This document shows positions 44,431 through 52,925 of a stretch of 64,000 bases of DNA, one piece after another. The stretch spans positions 186,001 to 250,000 of the forward strand of contig NZ_BAABLK010000022.1 of assembly GCF_039544305.1 (NCBI RefSeq), read 5' to 3'. How positions within the stretch are numbered: the stretch's first letter is position 1; each line of letters begins with the position of its first letter. The notes below the pieces were generated by a model. That model had not been told where the DNA came from. It did no database searches and worked only from the letters and a program-made list of their open reading frames with translations. This stretch comes from Paeniglutamicibacter antarcticus_C. Lineage in GTDB: Bacteria; Actinomycetota; Actinomycetes; Actinomycetales; Micrococcaceae. The translations under genes were made by a program, and so were the position numbers.

Positions 44431-45362
44431 CGCCGTTGGGATCCCAGGCTCAGTTCGGCCATCACCTTGGCCAGCAGGTCCATGAACACTCCGACCTTGG
44501 GGTTGTCCCGACCCTCTGGGTGCAAGGCGAAGATGCTGCGCGCCAACCGGATCTCCGGGGCGTCGATGATTTGGATGCCCTCAGGGGCCCGGCGCATGGC
44601 AAGTTCGGGAACGAGTGCCGCTCCCAGCCCGGCGGCAACCATGTGCAGCGAGGCGTTGAAATCATCGCTGTGGGCAACCACGCGTGGATGGATGTTGAAG
44701 GCGGAAAACATCCGGGAGATCACCGTTGCGTCGCTGGTCCCGGGGTGGTGCATGATCCAAGGCATGTCGGCCAGTTGGGTGGCGCTGAATACCGAGGCGC
44801 CGCCGAGCTTCCAGGATGACGGGACCACCACCCGGAAGGGATCGTCCCCCAGCCACTGGCGCTCGACCTTTGCTGGCCACGCAAGCCCGGCCTGGCCAAC
44901 CTGAAAAATCAGGGACAGGTCAAGGTCCCCGTCCCGGCGCAGCCCGGTGATGGTCTGGTGTGGTTCGCCCACATTCACCCGCAGGGCGATGCCCAATCTT
45001 TCCCAGCCGGGGGAGCCCAGCAGTCGCGGCACGGCGAAAGTGGCCAATGACGGGAATATCCCGATGCGCAGTTCCTGCAGGGGATTTCCACCGGGATCCA
45101 AGTCGGGGGTGGACGTCGCTGCCATCAAGGCATCGATGTCGGTGAGGACGCGCTGGGCATGACGGACCATCGTCAGCGCCGCGGGCGTCGGCTCGATGCT
45201 TTTGGCGCTTCGAGCGAAGAGGGTGGTGCCCGTGTCGCGCTCGAGAGACGACATCTGCTGCGACACCGCGGAGGGGGTGTATCCCATGGCCAGCGCAGCG
45301 GCGGCAAAGGAGTTGTGCGCCACCACTTCAAGAAGTGTGCGCAAATGCACCGGATTGACCAC
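44427..45362 (-). CDS. LysR-family transcriptional regulator
   Basis: 311 residues from GTG 45362 with AGGAG five bases before. The N-terminal helix-turn-helix reads LLEVVAHNSFAAAALAMGYTPSAVSQQMSSLERD, and the effector domain follows. It is not divergent from any nearby gene, so its target is unclear; the DUF202 pair converges on it. Confidence 0.88.
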   Translation of the reverse strand: MVNPVHLRTLLEVVAHNSFAAAALAMGYTPSAVSQQMSSLERDTGTTLFARSAKSIEPTPAALTMVRHAQRVLTDIDALMAATSTPDLDPGGNPLQELRIGIFPSLATFAVPRLLGSPGWERLGIALRVNVGEPHQTITGLRRDGDLDLSLIFQVGQAGLAWPAKVERQWLGDDPFRVVVPSSWKLGGASVFSATQLADMPWIMHHPGTSDATVISRMFSAFNIHPRVVAHSDDFNASLHMVAAGLGAALVPELAMRRAPEGIQIIDAPEIRLARSIFALHPEGRDNPKVGVFMDLLAKVMAELSLGSQRR

Positions 45363-45443
45363 TGGGACTCCTGAGCCTCGGACGGTTTGAGGGCGTACGC
45401 CAACGACGGCTCACGCTCGTCCCATCCTAGGCGGGAGTGAGGC

Positions 45444-45698
45444 CTACTGGTTTTTCTCCTCGAGGGCTTCGTCCTCGGTCCACTCCTGCTCAACGCTTTC
45501 CTCGTCTTGGTCCTTGTCTTCGGCGGCGAGGTCGTCGTCCAAGAGATAGAGATGCTTGCGTAACGGGTCGAGGGCCGTCATGGACTCCGGGCTGTCGGAA
45601 GAGCCGTCATAGGGCTGGCCGTCACGGCCGTCGTCGGGCTCGTACATGTCATCGTCAATTGGTTGATCAAAGATGGTGTCATCAAAGCTGTTGCCCAT
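45444..45698 (-). CDS. Small highly acidic hypothetical protein
   Basis: 84 residues from ATG 45698, with AGGG five bases before; further in-frame ATGs at 45701 and 45716 exist. The composition is about one third Asp/Glu (DDDLAAEDKDQDEESVEQ) with little hydrophobic sequence, so it is probably disordered. I recognise no family. It lies 81 bp upstream of the LysR start on the same strand. Confidence 0.55.
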   Translation of the reverse strand: MGNSFDDTIFDQPIDDDMYEPDDGRDGQPYDGSSDSPESMTALDPLRKHLYLLDDDLAAEDKDQDEESVEQEWTEDEALEEKNQ

Positions 45699-45835
45699 CA
45701 TGTCCCTCTTTTCCATGGGTGCCGGTATCTACTCCTGAACCCGGATTGATTACAGCCTATGTCCCATCGACGCGTATGGGAATGGGCACTTTTCCGTACG
45801 CCGATACCGGTGTATAACGGGGGTAGGGTCGATAT

Positions 45836-46330
45836 ATGGACAGCGATACCTCCCCTAGATTCTTCACCCCCGCCATCAGCCGCCGGGCACTGCTGGCTGC
45901 CGCCGGCCGGGTACTTGTACCTGCCCTGTGGCTGGGATTGCTGATAGGGATTTCGTTTATTGAGACGCCGTTGAAGTTCCTGGCCCCGGGAATGACCCTT
46001 GGCTTGGGCCTGGGGATCGGGCAGCTGGTCTTTACCGCCATGAACATCGTGGAGGTGTTGTTCTTTTTGGTGCTTGCGGCATCGTGCATCAGACGGGGCC
46101 TGGACAAGGCGTTCCTTGGCGTGGTCTGGGGGCTTGGATTTGTCCTGCTGGCCAAGGTCGCGCTGATCAGGCCCTACCTGTCCAAGCGCACGGACTCCGT
46201 GCTGGCGGGCGTCGAGACAGGCGGATCAAGCTGGCATTACTTTTACATTGCCGCGGACGGGCTGTTGACGCTCCTGCTGATTTCTGCCTTGGTGATGGCT
46301 GTGCGTCGTTGGGTGCTTCCGGGACGTTAG
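45836..46330 (+). CDS. Conserved membrane protein, four helices
   Basis: 164 residues. Four hydrophobic segments alternate with short loops; GLLIGISFIETPLKFLAPGMT and HYFYIAADGLLTLLLISAL are the most distinctive stretches, the former with a Glu inside the first membrane region. It resembles small DUF4149-type membrane proteins only loosely. The ATG is close to TATA-like sequence (GTATAACGG) and lacks a strong ribosome site. Confidence 0.7.
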   Translation: MDSDTSPRFFTPAISRRALLAAAGRVLVPALWLGLLIGISFIETPLKFLAPGMTLGLGLGIGQLVFTAMNIVEVLFFLVLAASCIRRGLDKAFLGVVWGLGFVLLAKVALIRPYLSKRTDSVLAGVETGGSSWHYFYIAADGLLTLLLISALVMAVRRWVLPGR

Positions 46331-46343
46331 TCAGGCAAAAACG

Positions 46344-46390
46344 AAAGGCCAGGGGCGCACCGAAAACCTTCCGATGCGGCCCTGGCCTTT
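46344..46390. terminator. Terminator between convergent genes
   Basis: Perfect 11-bp arms AAAGGCCAGGG / CCCTGGCCTTT enclose 25 nt, between the membrane protein stop and the LLM oxidoreductase stop. Confidence 0.75.
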
Positions 46391-46401
46391 GCTGCGCGGG
46401 A

Positions 46402-47394
46402 TCAGTTGCCCAAGCCCATGGCTGAGGCGGTGATCTTCACGGATTCCAGGCGTTGGGCCGGGTCGCTGGAATGATGCGCGGTGATAAGTTCATCGGCCTG
46501 GGCGATGCGCGCGAATTCGTTCAGGTAGTCGGTGACTGTCGCGGCGTCTCCGATGGCGGTGTACTTGAGCATCTTCATGATCGACTCGCCGTGCGAGGAA
46601 TCCAGCAACATCTCCACCTCTTCATTTGTGAATTCGGTTGGGCGGTTGCGTCCGAGGAAGAGTCGGATGCGGTCGCGCCGGACTTTTTCGAAGGTTGCTT
46701 GGGCCTCGGCATTGGTGGGTGCGGCGACCACGCCGACGGCGGCGATGACGTGGGGCTCGGCCAAGAACTCGGAGGGGCGGAACTCGTTGCGGTAGGTGGT
46801 GGTCGCCTGGACCAGTGCGTCGGGTGCGAAATGCGAGGCGAACGAGTATGGAAGGCCCAGCTGCGCGGCAAGCTTGGCGCCAAAGAGGCTGGAACCCAGG
46901 ATATAGAGCGGGACGTTGGTGCCCTGGCCAGGGTAGGCGTTGACTCCCTCGATGCGGGAGGTGGCACCGAGGTAGCCCTGCAGTTCCAGCACATCGTGCG
47001 GGAACGCATCGGATGCCGAGGGGTCCCGGCGCAGGGCACGGAAGGTCATCTGGTCGGTTCCCGGGGCTCGGCCCAGACCGAGGTCGATGCGGCCGGGGAA
47101 GAGTGTCTCGAGTGTCCCGAATTGCTCGGCGATCACCAAGGGGGAGTGGTTGGGGAGCATGACACCGCCGGCGCCCAGCCGAATGGTGTCGGTGTGATGG
47201 GCGATGTGGCCGATCAGCACCGAGGTGGCGCTGGAGGCGATCGAGTTCATGTTGTGGTGCTCGGCGTACCAGACGCGTTTGTAGCCGGAGGCCTCCGCGG
47301 TCTGGGCAAGTGCGACGCTCTGGGCGAAGGTCTCGGCGGCGTTGCTGCCACGGCGGATGGGGGCTAGATCAAGGATCGACAAAGGAATGCTCAC
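46402..47394 (-). CDS. LLM-class flavin-dependent oxidoreductase
   Basis: 330 residues from GTG 47394 (SIPLSILDLAPIRRG), the homologous start of this bacterial-luciferase-like group; a GTG at 47448 is the alternative. Typical motifs are RVWYAEHHNMNSIASSATSVLIGHIA, RLGAGGVMLPNHSPL and DLGLGRAPGTD. These are flavin-dependent monooxygenases or dehydrogenases (alkanal monooxygenase-like). The substrate is unknown and there is no partner reductase nearby. Confidence 0.9.
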   Translation of the reverse strand: MSIPLSILDLAPIRRGSNAAETFAQSVALAQTAEASGYKRVWYAEHHNMNSIASSATSVLIGHIAHHTDTIRLGAGGVMLPNHSPLVIAEQFGTLETLFPGRIDLGLGRAPGTDQMTFRALRRDPSASDAFPHDVLELQGYLGATSRIEGVNAYPGQGTNVPLYILGSSLFGAKLAAQLGLPYSFASHFAPDALVQATTTYRNEFRPSEFLAEPHVIAAVGVVAAPTNAEAQATFEKVRRDRIRLFLGRNRPTEFTNEEVEMLLDSSHGESIMKMLKYTAIGDAATVTDYLNEFARIAQADELITAHHSSDPAQRLESVKITASAMGLGN

Positions 47395-47483
47395 ATATTC
47401 GGCAACTAGCAGCCGGCTCGTTTCATTCCCGATTGTGTCCAGCTGCACTCCGCCTCAACGGGCGGTACCGGTTAAAGCAGTGA

Positions 47484-47511
47484 GGGCGCCACTCCCGAAG
47501 GAGTGACGCCC
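47484..47511 (-). terminator. Terminator of the cold shock gene
   Basis: Arms GGGCGCCACTCC / GGAGTGACGCCC with one mismatch and a CGAA tetraloop, about 40 nt after the stop. Confidence 0.75.
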
Positions 47512-47549
47512 AAACTAATCAGCTAAAAGCTGCAGGTGATGATCCGAGC

Positions 47550-47753
47550 TTAGACAGCGCGGATATCGGTGGCCTGCAGGCCCTTCTGGCCCTGAGTAAC
47601 TTCGAACTCAACGCGCTGGCCCTCTTCGAGTGAACGGAAGCCGTTCGACTGGATGGCGGAGTAGTGTGCGAAAACATCATCCGAGTTGTCGTCCGGAGCA
47701 ATGAAGCCGAAGCCCTTTTCGGCGTTGAACCACTTAACGGTACCTGTTGCCAT
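47550..47753 (-). CDS. Cold shock protein, CspA family
   Basis: 67 residues, single OB-fold CSD domain that binds single-stranded RNA/DNA. RNP1 is KGFGFIAPDD and RNP2 DVFAHYSAI; the C-terminus QRVEFEVTQGQKGLQATDI is standard. The ATG follows AAAGGACAC. A long AT-richer leader (about 47754-47950) precedes it, as is common for csp genes. Confidence 0.96.
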   Translation of the reverse strand: MATGTVKWFNAEKGFGFIAPDDNSDDVFAHYSAIQSNGFRSLEEGQRVEFEVTQGQKGLQATDIRAV

Positions 47754-48053
47754 GATGGGTGTGTCCTTTCGAGACTGTCCTGATGGGACGTAGGGGAGCG
47801 AAATCCACTGTGGAATCCACTTGCAGCTACGTGATTCAACGCGGTTCAGAAAGGTACTGGCCCCGGCAACGGGGTGTTTGCACTGAAATTACTGCGAGAA
47901 AAACTAGAACTACGAGTTATACGTTACCCTACTTTTCGGCCAAGTGCCAACGCGGGGTAAGTTCGACGCCAAAAAATGAGATCGGGCAGCGTCCCGATGG
48001 GTGGAACCCGAGGCGCATCGAGAGCTTCGCAAAGTGCGCTTTGGACCCGCAAA
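47754..48053 (-). promoter_or_regulatory. csp upstream region and leader
   Basis: This 300-bp region between the csp start and the MFS stop has no gene. It is AT-richer than its surroundings near 47880-47940 and probably contains the csp promoter and a long 5' untranslated region. TATAAC on the minus strand near 47920 could be a -10. No cold-shock box was identified. Confidence 0.35.
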
Positions 48054-49628
48054 TCATGGGCGCGCTTCCGCGCTTTCATGTTCCGGGCTCGGCTGGTCGG
48101 TGACCGAACGCAAGGCGAATGTGACGATCACCGCGGAAGCCAGCGCCAACACCATGGCAATCGCGGAGGTGTACAGAACGCCCTGGTCGAAGGCATGCGC
48201 GGCTGATTCCAGCAACCTTGCCGCGACGGGATCGCTTAGCGTTGCGGCAGCTTCATGAGCGCCACCAAGGGTCTGCCGGGCGTTCTCTGCTGCTTCACCA
48301 CGCAGTTGGCCGGGGATCACGACATTGCTGCGGTACGCGGCATTGAGGATCGACCCAAGCACGGCGGTGCCAAGCACCGAACCGACCTCGTAGGCCGTTT
48401 CGGAAATCGCAGATGCTGCGCCGGCCTGGGCTGGCGGCACGGCGGAGAGCGCCATGTCGTTGGACAGGGTTTCGCTCAATCCCACGCCGGCTCCCAACAC
48501 GCTGAAGGCGACCATGAGGATCAGTACAGAGCCGGACTGGCCGGTGAGCATCACGATGCCGTAGGCCAGTGCATTAAGGCACAGCCCCCACACCATGACG
48601 TGCTTTACGGCAAAACGACGGGTCAGGCCCACTGCCAGAAACCCGGTGGCCACCGTCAACACGAGCCCCGGGACCAGGAGCACCCCGGCCATCATCGGCG
48701 TGTAGCCGGCGACCAGCTGCAGGTGCTGGGAAATGAAGTAGATGAAACCCACGAGCGCGAATACGCTCAGCAGGTTGACCATCAGCGCCGAGGAGAAGCT
48801 GGGGTTGGCGAACAGGCGGACATCGAGCATGGGGTTGCTGTGCTTTAGCTGGCGCCGGGTGAATGTCACCCCGGCGGTGATGCCCACGGCAATGGCAATG
48901 CAGGGCACCAGCGGGGATCCAGCCGCAGTGAGCTCCTTGATGCCGTAAACAATCGGCAAAAGGGTCATGATGACCAGTCCGATGGAGATCGGGTCGATGG
49001 GCCCTGGCTTCGGGTCACTGGATTCGGGGACCAATACGGGCGCCAGGACAACCAGCGGAATCAGCATGGGGACGGCCATCAGGAAGACGGAGCCCCACCA
49101 GAAGTGCTCCAAAAGGAGGCCGCCGACGATCGGGCCCAGCGCCGCACCGCCGGAGAATCCGGCGGCCCAAATGGCGATGGCCTTGCGGCGCTCGGTCGGG
49201 TCGTTGAAGATGTTGCGGATCAGCGAGAGCGTCGCCGGCATCAGCATGGCACCAAAGATGCCAAGCCCGGCGCGTGCGGCAATGAGCTGCTCGGCACTGC
49301 TGGCGAATGATGCCGCGGCGGAGACCGCCGCGAACCCGATGGAGCCAATCAACAGCAGGCGGCGGCGTCCAAAGCGGTCGCCCAGTGATCCCATGGGGAC
49401 CAATAGCCCGGCGAGCACCAATGGGTAGATGTCGATGACCCACAGCAGCTGATTGCCGGTGGGGGCCAGCGCCGCCGAGAGTGCGGGGACTGCGAAGCTG
49501 AGCACAGTGTTGTCCACCGAGATCAATAACACCGGGAACATGAGCACAACAAGTGCTGCCCAGCGGTGGCGGTACAGCGTGCCGGCGACTGGGTTCAGCG
49601 TGGGGCCCGATAGGCGTGAAGTGCTCAT
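48054..49628 (-). CDS. DHA2-family drug exporter (14-helix MFS)
   Basis: 524 residues with 14 helices, of the EmrB/QacA type. LLWVIDIYPLVLAGLLVPMG, GSLGDRFGRRRLLLIGS (motif A) and the motif C region LGPIVGGLLLEH are diagnostic. An aspartate in helix 1 (SVDNTVLSFAVPAL) matches the H1 D of DHA2 proteins. It is divergent from a TetR repressor with a strong palindrome in between, the classic inducible drug-export arrangement. Confidence 0.93.
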   Translation of the reverse strand: MSTSRLSGPTLNPVAGTLYRHRWAALVVLMFPVLLISVDNTVLSFAVPALSAALAPTGNQLLWVIDIYPLVLAGLLVPMGSLGDRFGRRRLLLIGSIGFAAVSAAASFASSAEQLIAARAGLGIFGAMLMPATLSLIRNIFNDPTERRKAIAIWAAGFSGGAALGPIVGGLLLEHFWWGSVFLMAVPMLIPLVVLAPVLVPESSDPKPGPIDPISIGLVIMTLLPIVYGIKELTAAGSPLVPCIAIAVGITAGVTFTRRQLKHSNPMLDVRLFANPSFSSALMVNLLSVFALVGFIYFISQHLQLVAGYTPMMAGVLLVPGLVLTVATGFLAVGLTRRFAVKHVMVWGLCLNALAYGIVMLTGQSGSVLILMVAFSVLGAGVGLSETLSNDMALSAVPPAQAGAASAISETAYEVGSVLGTAVLGSILNAAYRSNVVIPGQLRGEAAENARQTLGGAHEAAATLSDPVAARLLESAAHAFDQGVLYTSAIAMVLALASAVIVTFALRSVTDQPSPEHESAEARP

Positions 49629-49671
49629 GGTGATCTGTTTCCTGGGAAAAGGTAAGTGTTGGTCGGTATCA

Positions 49672-49701
49672 GTAACTGTACCGTCCGGACGGTACAGTTA
49701 C
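49672..49701. promoter_or_regulatory. Perfect 30-bp palindromic TetR operator
   Basis: Half-site GTAACTGTACCGTCC is followed immediately by its exact reverse complement. It sits 43 bp from the exporter start and 28 bp from the TetR start. Length and symmetry fit cooperative binding of one or two TetR dimers (QacR-like). Confidence 0.75.
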
Positions 49702-49729
49702 AATGTGACGATGCCTACAGGAAAAGGAT

Positions 49730-50284
49730 ATGGTTCACTACATGTCTCGACCGCCATTAGCCAAGGAAAAAATCGTCGACGCCTACGCCTCGATGCTTTG
49801 CGACGAGGGCGACCGCGCGGCAACCATCGAAGCCACCGCAGCCCTCGCGGGGGTTTCCAAGGGTGGGTTGCTCTACCACTTTGCCTCCAAGGAAGCCCTG
49901 GCGCAGGCCGTCATCGAACGACTCCTCCAAGCGCACCAAGAGGATCTGGAGCACATGGCCGCGTCCCCCGAGGGCGCCTCGCGGTACTTTGTTCGTACAT
50001 CCACCGTCATCGGCAGCGATTTGGATCGCTACTTCCTGGCCGTGCTGCGTTTGGCCCAAGCAGGGCTGGAAGCGTCCATCGAGGCCCTGGATGCAGTGCA
50101 TGCCGGATGGCTTGACTTGATTCGTACCGAGGTCAAGGACAAGTACGTAGCCGAAACGATCATGCTGATCGGTGAAGGGCTGTACTACCAAACGTCCATG
50201 CCCGGGCCATGGTCCCAAGGGACGTTCGCACCTGACTTGGAGCACCTGCTGGACCAAGTGGAACGACTCAAGAACGGTAACTAG
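49730..50284 (+). CDS. TetR-family repressor
   Basis: 184 residues. The N-terminal helix-turn-helix reads TIEATAALAGVSKGGLLYHFASKEAL, and the ligand-binding part is all helical. ATG 49730 has AGGA at usable distance; ATG 49742 is an alternative. It most likely represses both itself and the divergent DHA2 exporter through the 30-bp palindrome. The CynX-type MFS gene begins 5 nt after its stop and is probably in the same transcript. Confidence 0.92.
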   Translation: MVHYMSRPPLAKEKIVDAYASMLCDEGDRAATIEATAALAGVSKGGLLYHFASKEALAQAVIERLLQAHQEDLEHMAASPEGASRYFVRTSTVIGSDLDRYFLAVLRLAQAGLEASIEALDAVHAGWLDLIRTEVKDKYVAETIMLIGEGLYYQTSMPGPWSQGTFAPDLEHLLDQVERLKNGN

Positions 50285-50289
50285 GCTTC

Positions 50290-51546
50290 ATGGTATTGAC
50301 CCCTCCACGGCAAAAAATGGCAGGCCGGATCGGGGCGCTGCTGGGCATTCTGCTGATGGCCCTCTCGCTGCGCGCCGCCGTGGTTTCAGTTCCGCCGTTG
50401 CTGGGAAGCATCGGCCCGGAACTGGGATTCAATTCGTTTTCCACCGGTCTGCTGGCCATGCTCGCGCCCGTGGTGTTCGCCGGGTTCGGGCTGCTGACCC
50501 CGCGCCTGATCCGATGGTGGGGGCTGGAAAAGGTCTTGCTCAGTGCCGTCTTGCTGGCCGTGGTCGGGCAGTTGGTGCGCGCCGTGGTGGGGGATGTAAC
50601 GACGTTTCTGCTGCTCTCGGTCATCACCCTGGCCGGGTACGGCATGGGCAATGTGGTGTTGCCGCCGCTGGTCAAGAAATACTTCCCCGACTACGTGGGG
50701 CTGATGACCTCGGGGTACGTCACGATGCTCGCCGTGGGCACCTGGATGAGCCCGCAATTCTCAGTGCCGCTTGCCAACGCGAGCAATTGGCGGACCTCCA
50801 TCGCAGCCTGGGCGCTGCTCTCGGCAGTGGTGCTGATCCCCTGGGGCATCCAGCTCTTCACGGACCGCACAAACCCACGGCCGGACAACCCGCTGGTCAA
50901 CGGCCTCATCGCCGAGCCCCCGGTGCGGATCAACCCCTGGAAGTCGCCTGTCGCCTGGGGCTTGGCGATCTTCCTGGCCGGCAACTCGGCGCAAACTTAT
51001 GTCTACTTCACCTGGTTGCCCCCCTACCTCTCCGCGCAGGGGCTGGATACGATGACCGCCGGTTCGATGCTTGCGCTGTTTGCGATCCTCGGGTTGCCGG
51101 TGGCACTGCTGGTGCCATTGTGGGTGCCGCGGCTGCGCAACCCGATCGTTGCCGTGCTGATCTTCACCGCATGCTGGATCACCGGGCACCTTGGCCTGTA
51201 TCTCTCCCCGACCGAACACACCGCGTTGTGGGTGGTGTTCGCCGGCCTGGGCCAGGGGACCTTTGCCATTGCCCTGCTCATGATGAACCTGCGTTCACGC
51301 ACCACCTACGGTTCCGGAGTGCTTTCCGGGTTTAGCCAAGGCTTAGGCTACGGGGGAGCAGCGATAGCGCCGTTGCTCTTTGGCATCGTTAAGGACGCAA
51401 CCGGCGGATGGAGCGCCTCGTTCGGGATGCTCGCGATATGCATCCTTGTGATGCTCACCGGAGCGGTGATGATCAACGGTCCGCGAAAGATCGAGGACAG
51501 CCACGGCGACCCCGACCCCCTCAGCCTGCTCGAGCGAATCGACTAA
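50290..51546 (+). CDS. CynX/NimT-family MFS transporter
   Basis: 418 residues, 12 helices. LRAAVVSVPPLLGSIGPELGFNSFSTGLLAMLAPVVFAGFG and GMGNVVLPPLVKKYFPDYVGLMTSGY match cyanate/nitroimidazole-type permeases. It begins 5 nt after the TetR stop, so it may also be drug-inducible. The exported or imported compound is unknown. Confidence 0.9.
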   Translation: MVLTPPRQKMAGRIGALLGILLMALSLRAAVVSVPPLLGSIGPELGFNSFSTGLLAMLAPVVFAGFGLLTPRLIRWWGLEKVLLSAVLLAVVGQLVRAVVGDVTTFLLLSVITLAGYGMGNVVLPPLVKKYFPDYVGLMTSGYVTMLAVGTWMSPQFSVPLANASNWRTSIAAWALLSAVVLIPWGIQLFTDRTNPRPDNPLVNGLIAEPPVRINPWKSPVAWGLAIFLAGNSAQTYVYFTWLPPYLSAQGLDTMTAGSMLALFAILGLPVALLVPLWVPRLRNPIVAVLIFTACWITGHLGLYLSPTEHTALWVVFAGLGQGTFAIALLMMNLRSRTTYGSGVLSGFSQGLGYGGAAIAPLLFGIVKDATGGWSASFGMLAICILVMLTGAVMINGPRKIEDSHGDPDPLSLLERID

Positions 51547-51554
51547 GGGCGCTT

Positions 51555-52181
51555 CTAGCGTAGTTCGGTATCCTGGTGCCACGGGCCGACGGCCTTGGGC
51601 ACGTGCCAGCGGAACTTCAACGAAAGCACACGCAGGACAAAGACCACCGAGGCCACGGCCAACTCCCAAACCCAGCCCTGGACCCCCATGACCCACAATC
51701 CGGCCATGAGGCCAGCGCCCAACATGGCAGGAACGGCGTAGAGGTCCCGGGGATCAAAGATCGACGGGGTCTTGTTGGCCACGACGTCGCGCAGCAAGCC
51801 GCCCCCCACGGCGGAAGTCACACCCAGCAAGGTGGCGGCAAACGGGTTCATCCCCGCGTCCAATGCCATGATCGTGCCGGAGGTGCAAAAAAGTGCAAGG
51901 CCCGCCGCATCGAAAATCAGCAACGGCCGCATCAGCCGTTGCACCCCGGGGGCCACGAAGAAGACAAGCAGCGTGGCCAGAATCGGGGGAATGAAATAGT
52001 ACGGGTTGACGAAGGCCGTAGGGATCTCGCTTAGGATCACGTCGCGGACAATTCCGCCGCCGATCCCGGTCAGCCCGGCCAGCAGCAACGACCCGATGAT
52101 GTCGAAACCACGCCGTGCGGCCAAAAGGGCCCCGGAGACACCGAAGAAGAAGACACCCAAAAGGTCCAATAGCAGGGGCAT
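51555..52181 (-). CDS. UPF0126/TRIC-like channel family membrane protein
   Basis: 208 residues, seven helices as two three-helix repeats plus one. Each repeat carries the family motif: GIGGGIVRDVIL and AVGGGLLRDVVAN. Structures of this family are trimeric cation channels or glycine transporters, depending on member; the sequence here does not decide. It is convergent with the CynX gene. Confidence 0.9.
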   Translation of the reverse strand: MPLLLDLLGVFFFGVSGALLAARRGFDIIGSLLLAGLTGIGGGIVRDVILSEIPTAFVNPYYFIPPILATLLVFFVAPGVQRLMRPLLIFDAAGLALFCTSGTIMALDAGMNPFAATLLGVTSAVGGGLLRDVVANKTPSIFDPRDLYAVPAMLGAGLMAGLWVMGVQGWVWELAVASVVFVLRVLSLKFRWHVPKAVGPWHQDTELR

Positions 52182-52255
52182 GGTTACTGGCGGATATCCT
52201 CAGGTTTCATGTTTGGCTGGCGCGAACGCCCGGAACTCCCATTAGAACACGCACC

Positions 52256-52807
52256 TCACCGGGCATTGGTCCTCATCGCATCGAGGACCTTCTCGATGGT
52301 GTTCATGTTCCGGGTGGTCACCAACGTCTTGGAAGCTACCTTGGCGAAGTGCTTGGCCAGCTCGGTAACCAGGCTTTCCCCGCGCGGCACTTCCCAGCAA
52401 ATGCAGTTGCCCATGCGTTCCACGCGTTCGAACTCCCCGGGTCCAGGAGCCTGCTCGAACACCGTGGCAGCGTCCTGATGGCTTCCCGTGAGCACCAGAT
52501 AACGGTGGCGGGCGATCCCGTCATCCGGGGCAATAAAGGGATATTCGGCCGCGATGCGCTCCAGCTCTCCGGTGTCCATGACGATCACCGGGATCACCCG
52601 TCCGTAGCGTGTCTCCAGCACCTGCTCGATGCGTTCCTTCAGTGCGCAGGCATCCAGCCCAGCGCTGCCGAGGACCACGTTGCCGCTGGCCAGCAGGGTC
52701 TTGACGGGTGAAAAGCCGGCGTCCTCCAGCATCAAGGCAAGGTCCTTCATCAGGATCTTGACGCCACCGACGTTGACGCCGCGCAGGAAGATTGCATGCA
52801 GATTCAT
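52256..52807 (-). CDS. DUF1697 family protein
   Basis: 183 residues from ATG 52807 (MNLHAIFLRGVNVGG). The DUF1697 signature FLRGVNVGGVKILMKDLA is at the start, then LLASGNVVL, with the C-terminal NMNTIEKVLDAM. Function is unknown though the family is widespread. The frame is open further upstream, but only this start has the conserved N-terminus. Confidence 0.9.
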   Translation of the reverse strand: MNLHAIFLRGVNVGGVKILMKDLALMLEDAGFSPVKTLLASGNVVLGSAGLDACALKERIEQVLETRYGRVIPVIVMDTGELERIAAEYPFIAPDDGIARHRYLVLTGSHQDAATVFEQAPGPGEFERVERMGNCICWEVPRGESLVTELAKHFAKVASKTLVTTRNMNTIEKVLDAMRTNAR

Positions 52808-52925
52808 GTATCCAAGTTTGCTCCGGCCAGCGCTGCGGTGTCCATCAAGACGGTGGCCGGATAACACGGGGCACTGTCCGCCGGTTGCGCGCGCAGGGCT
52901 CCGAAGACCTCGAACTGCCCGGGAT

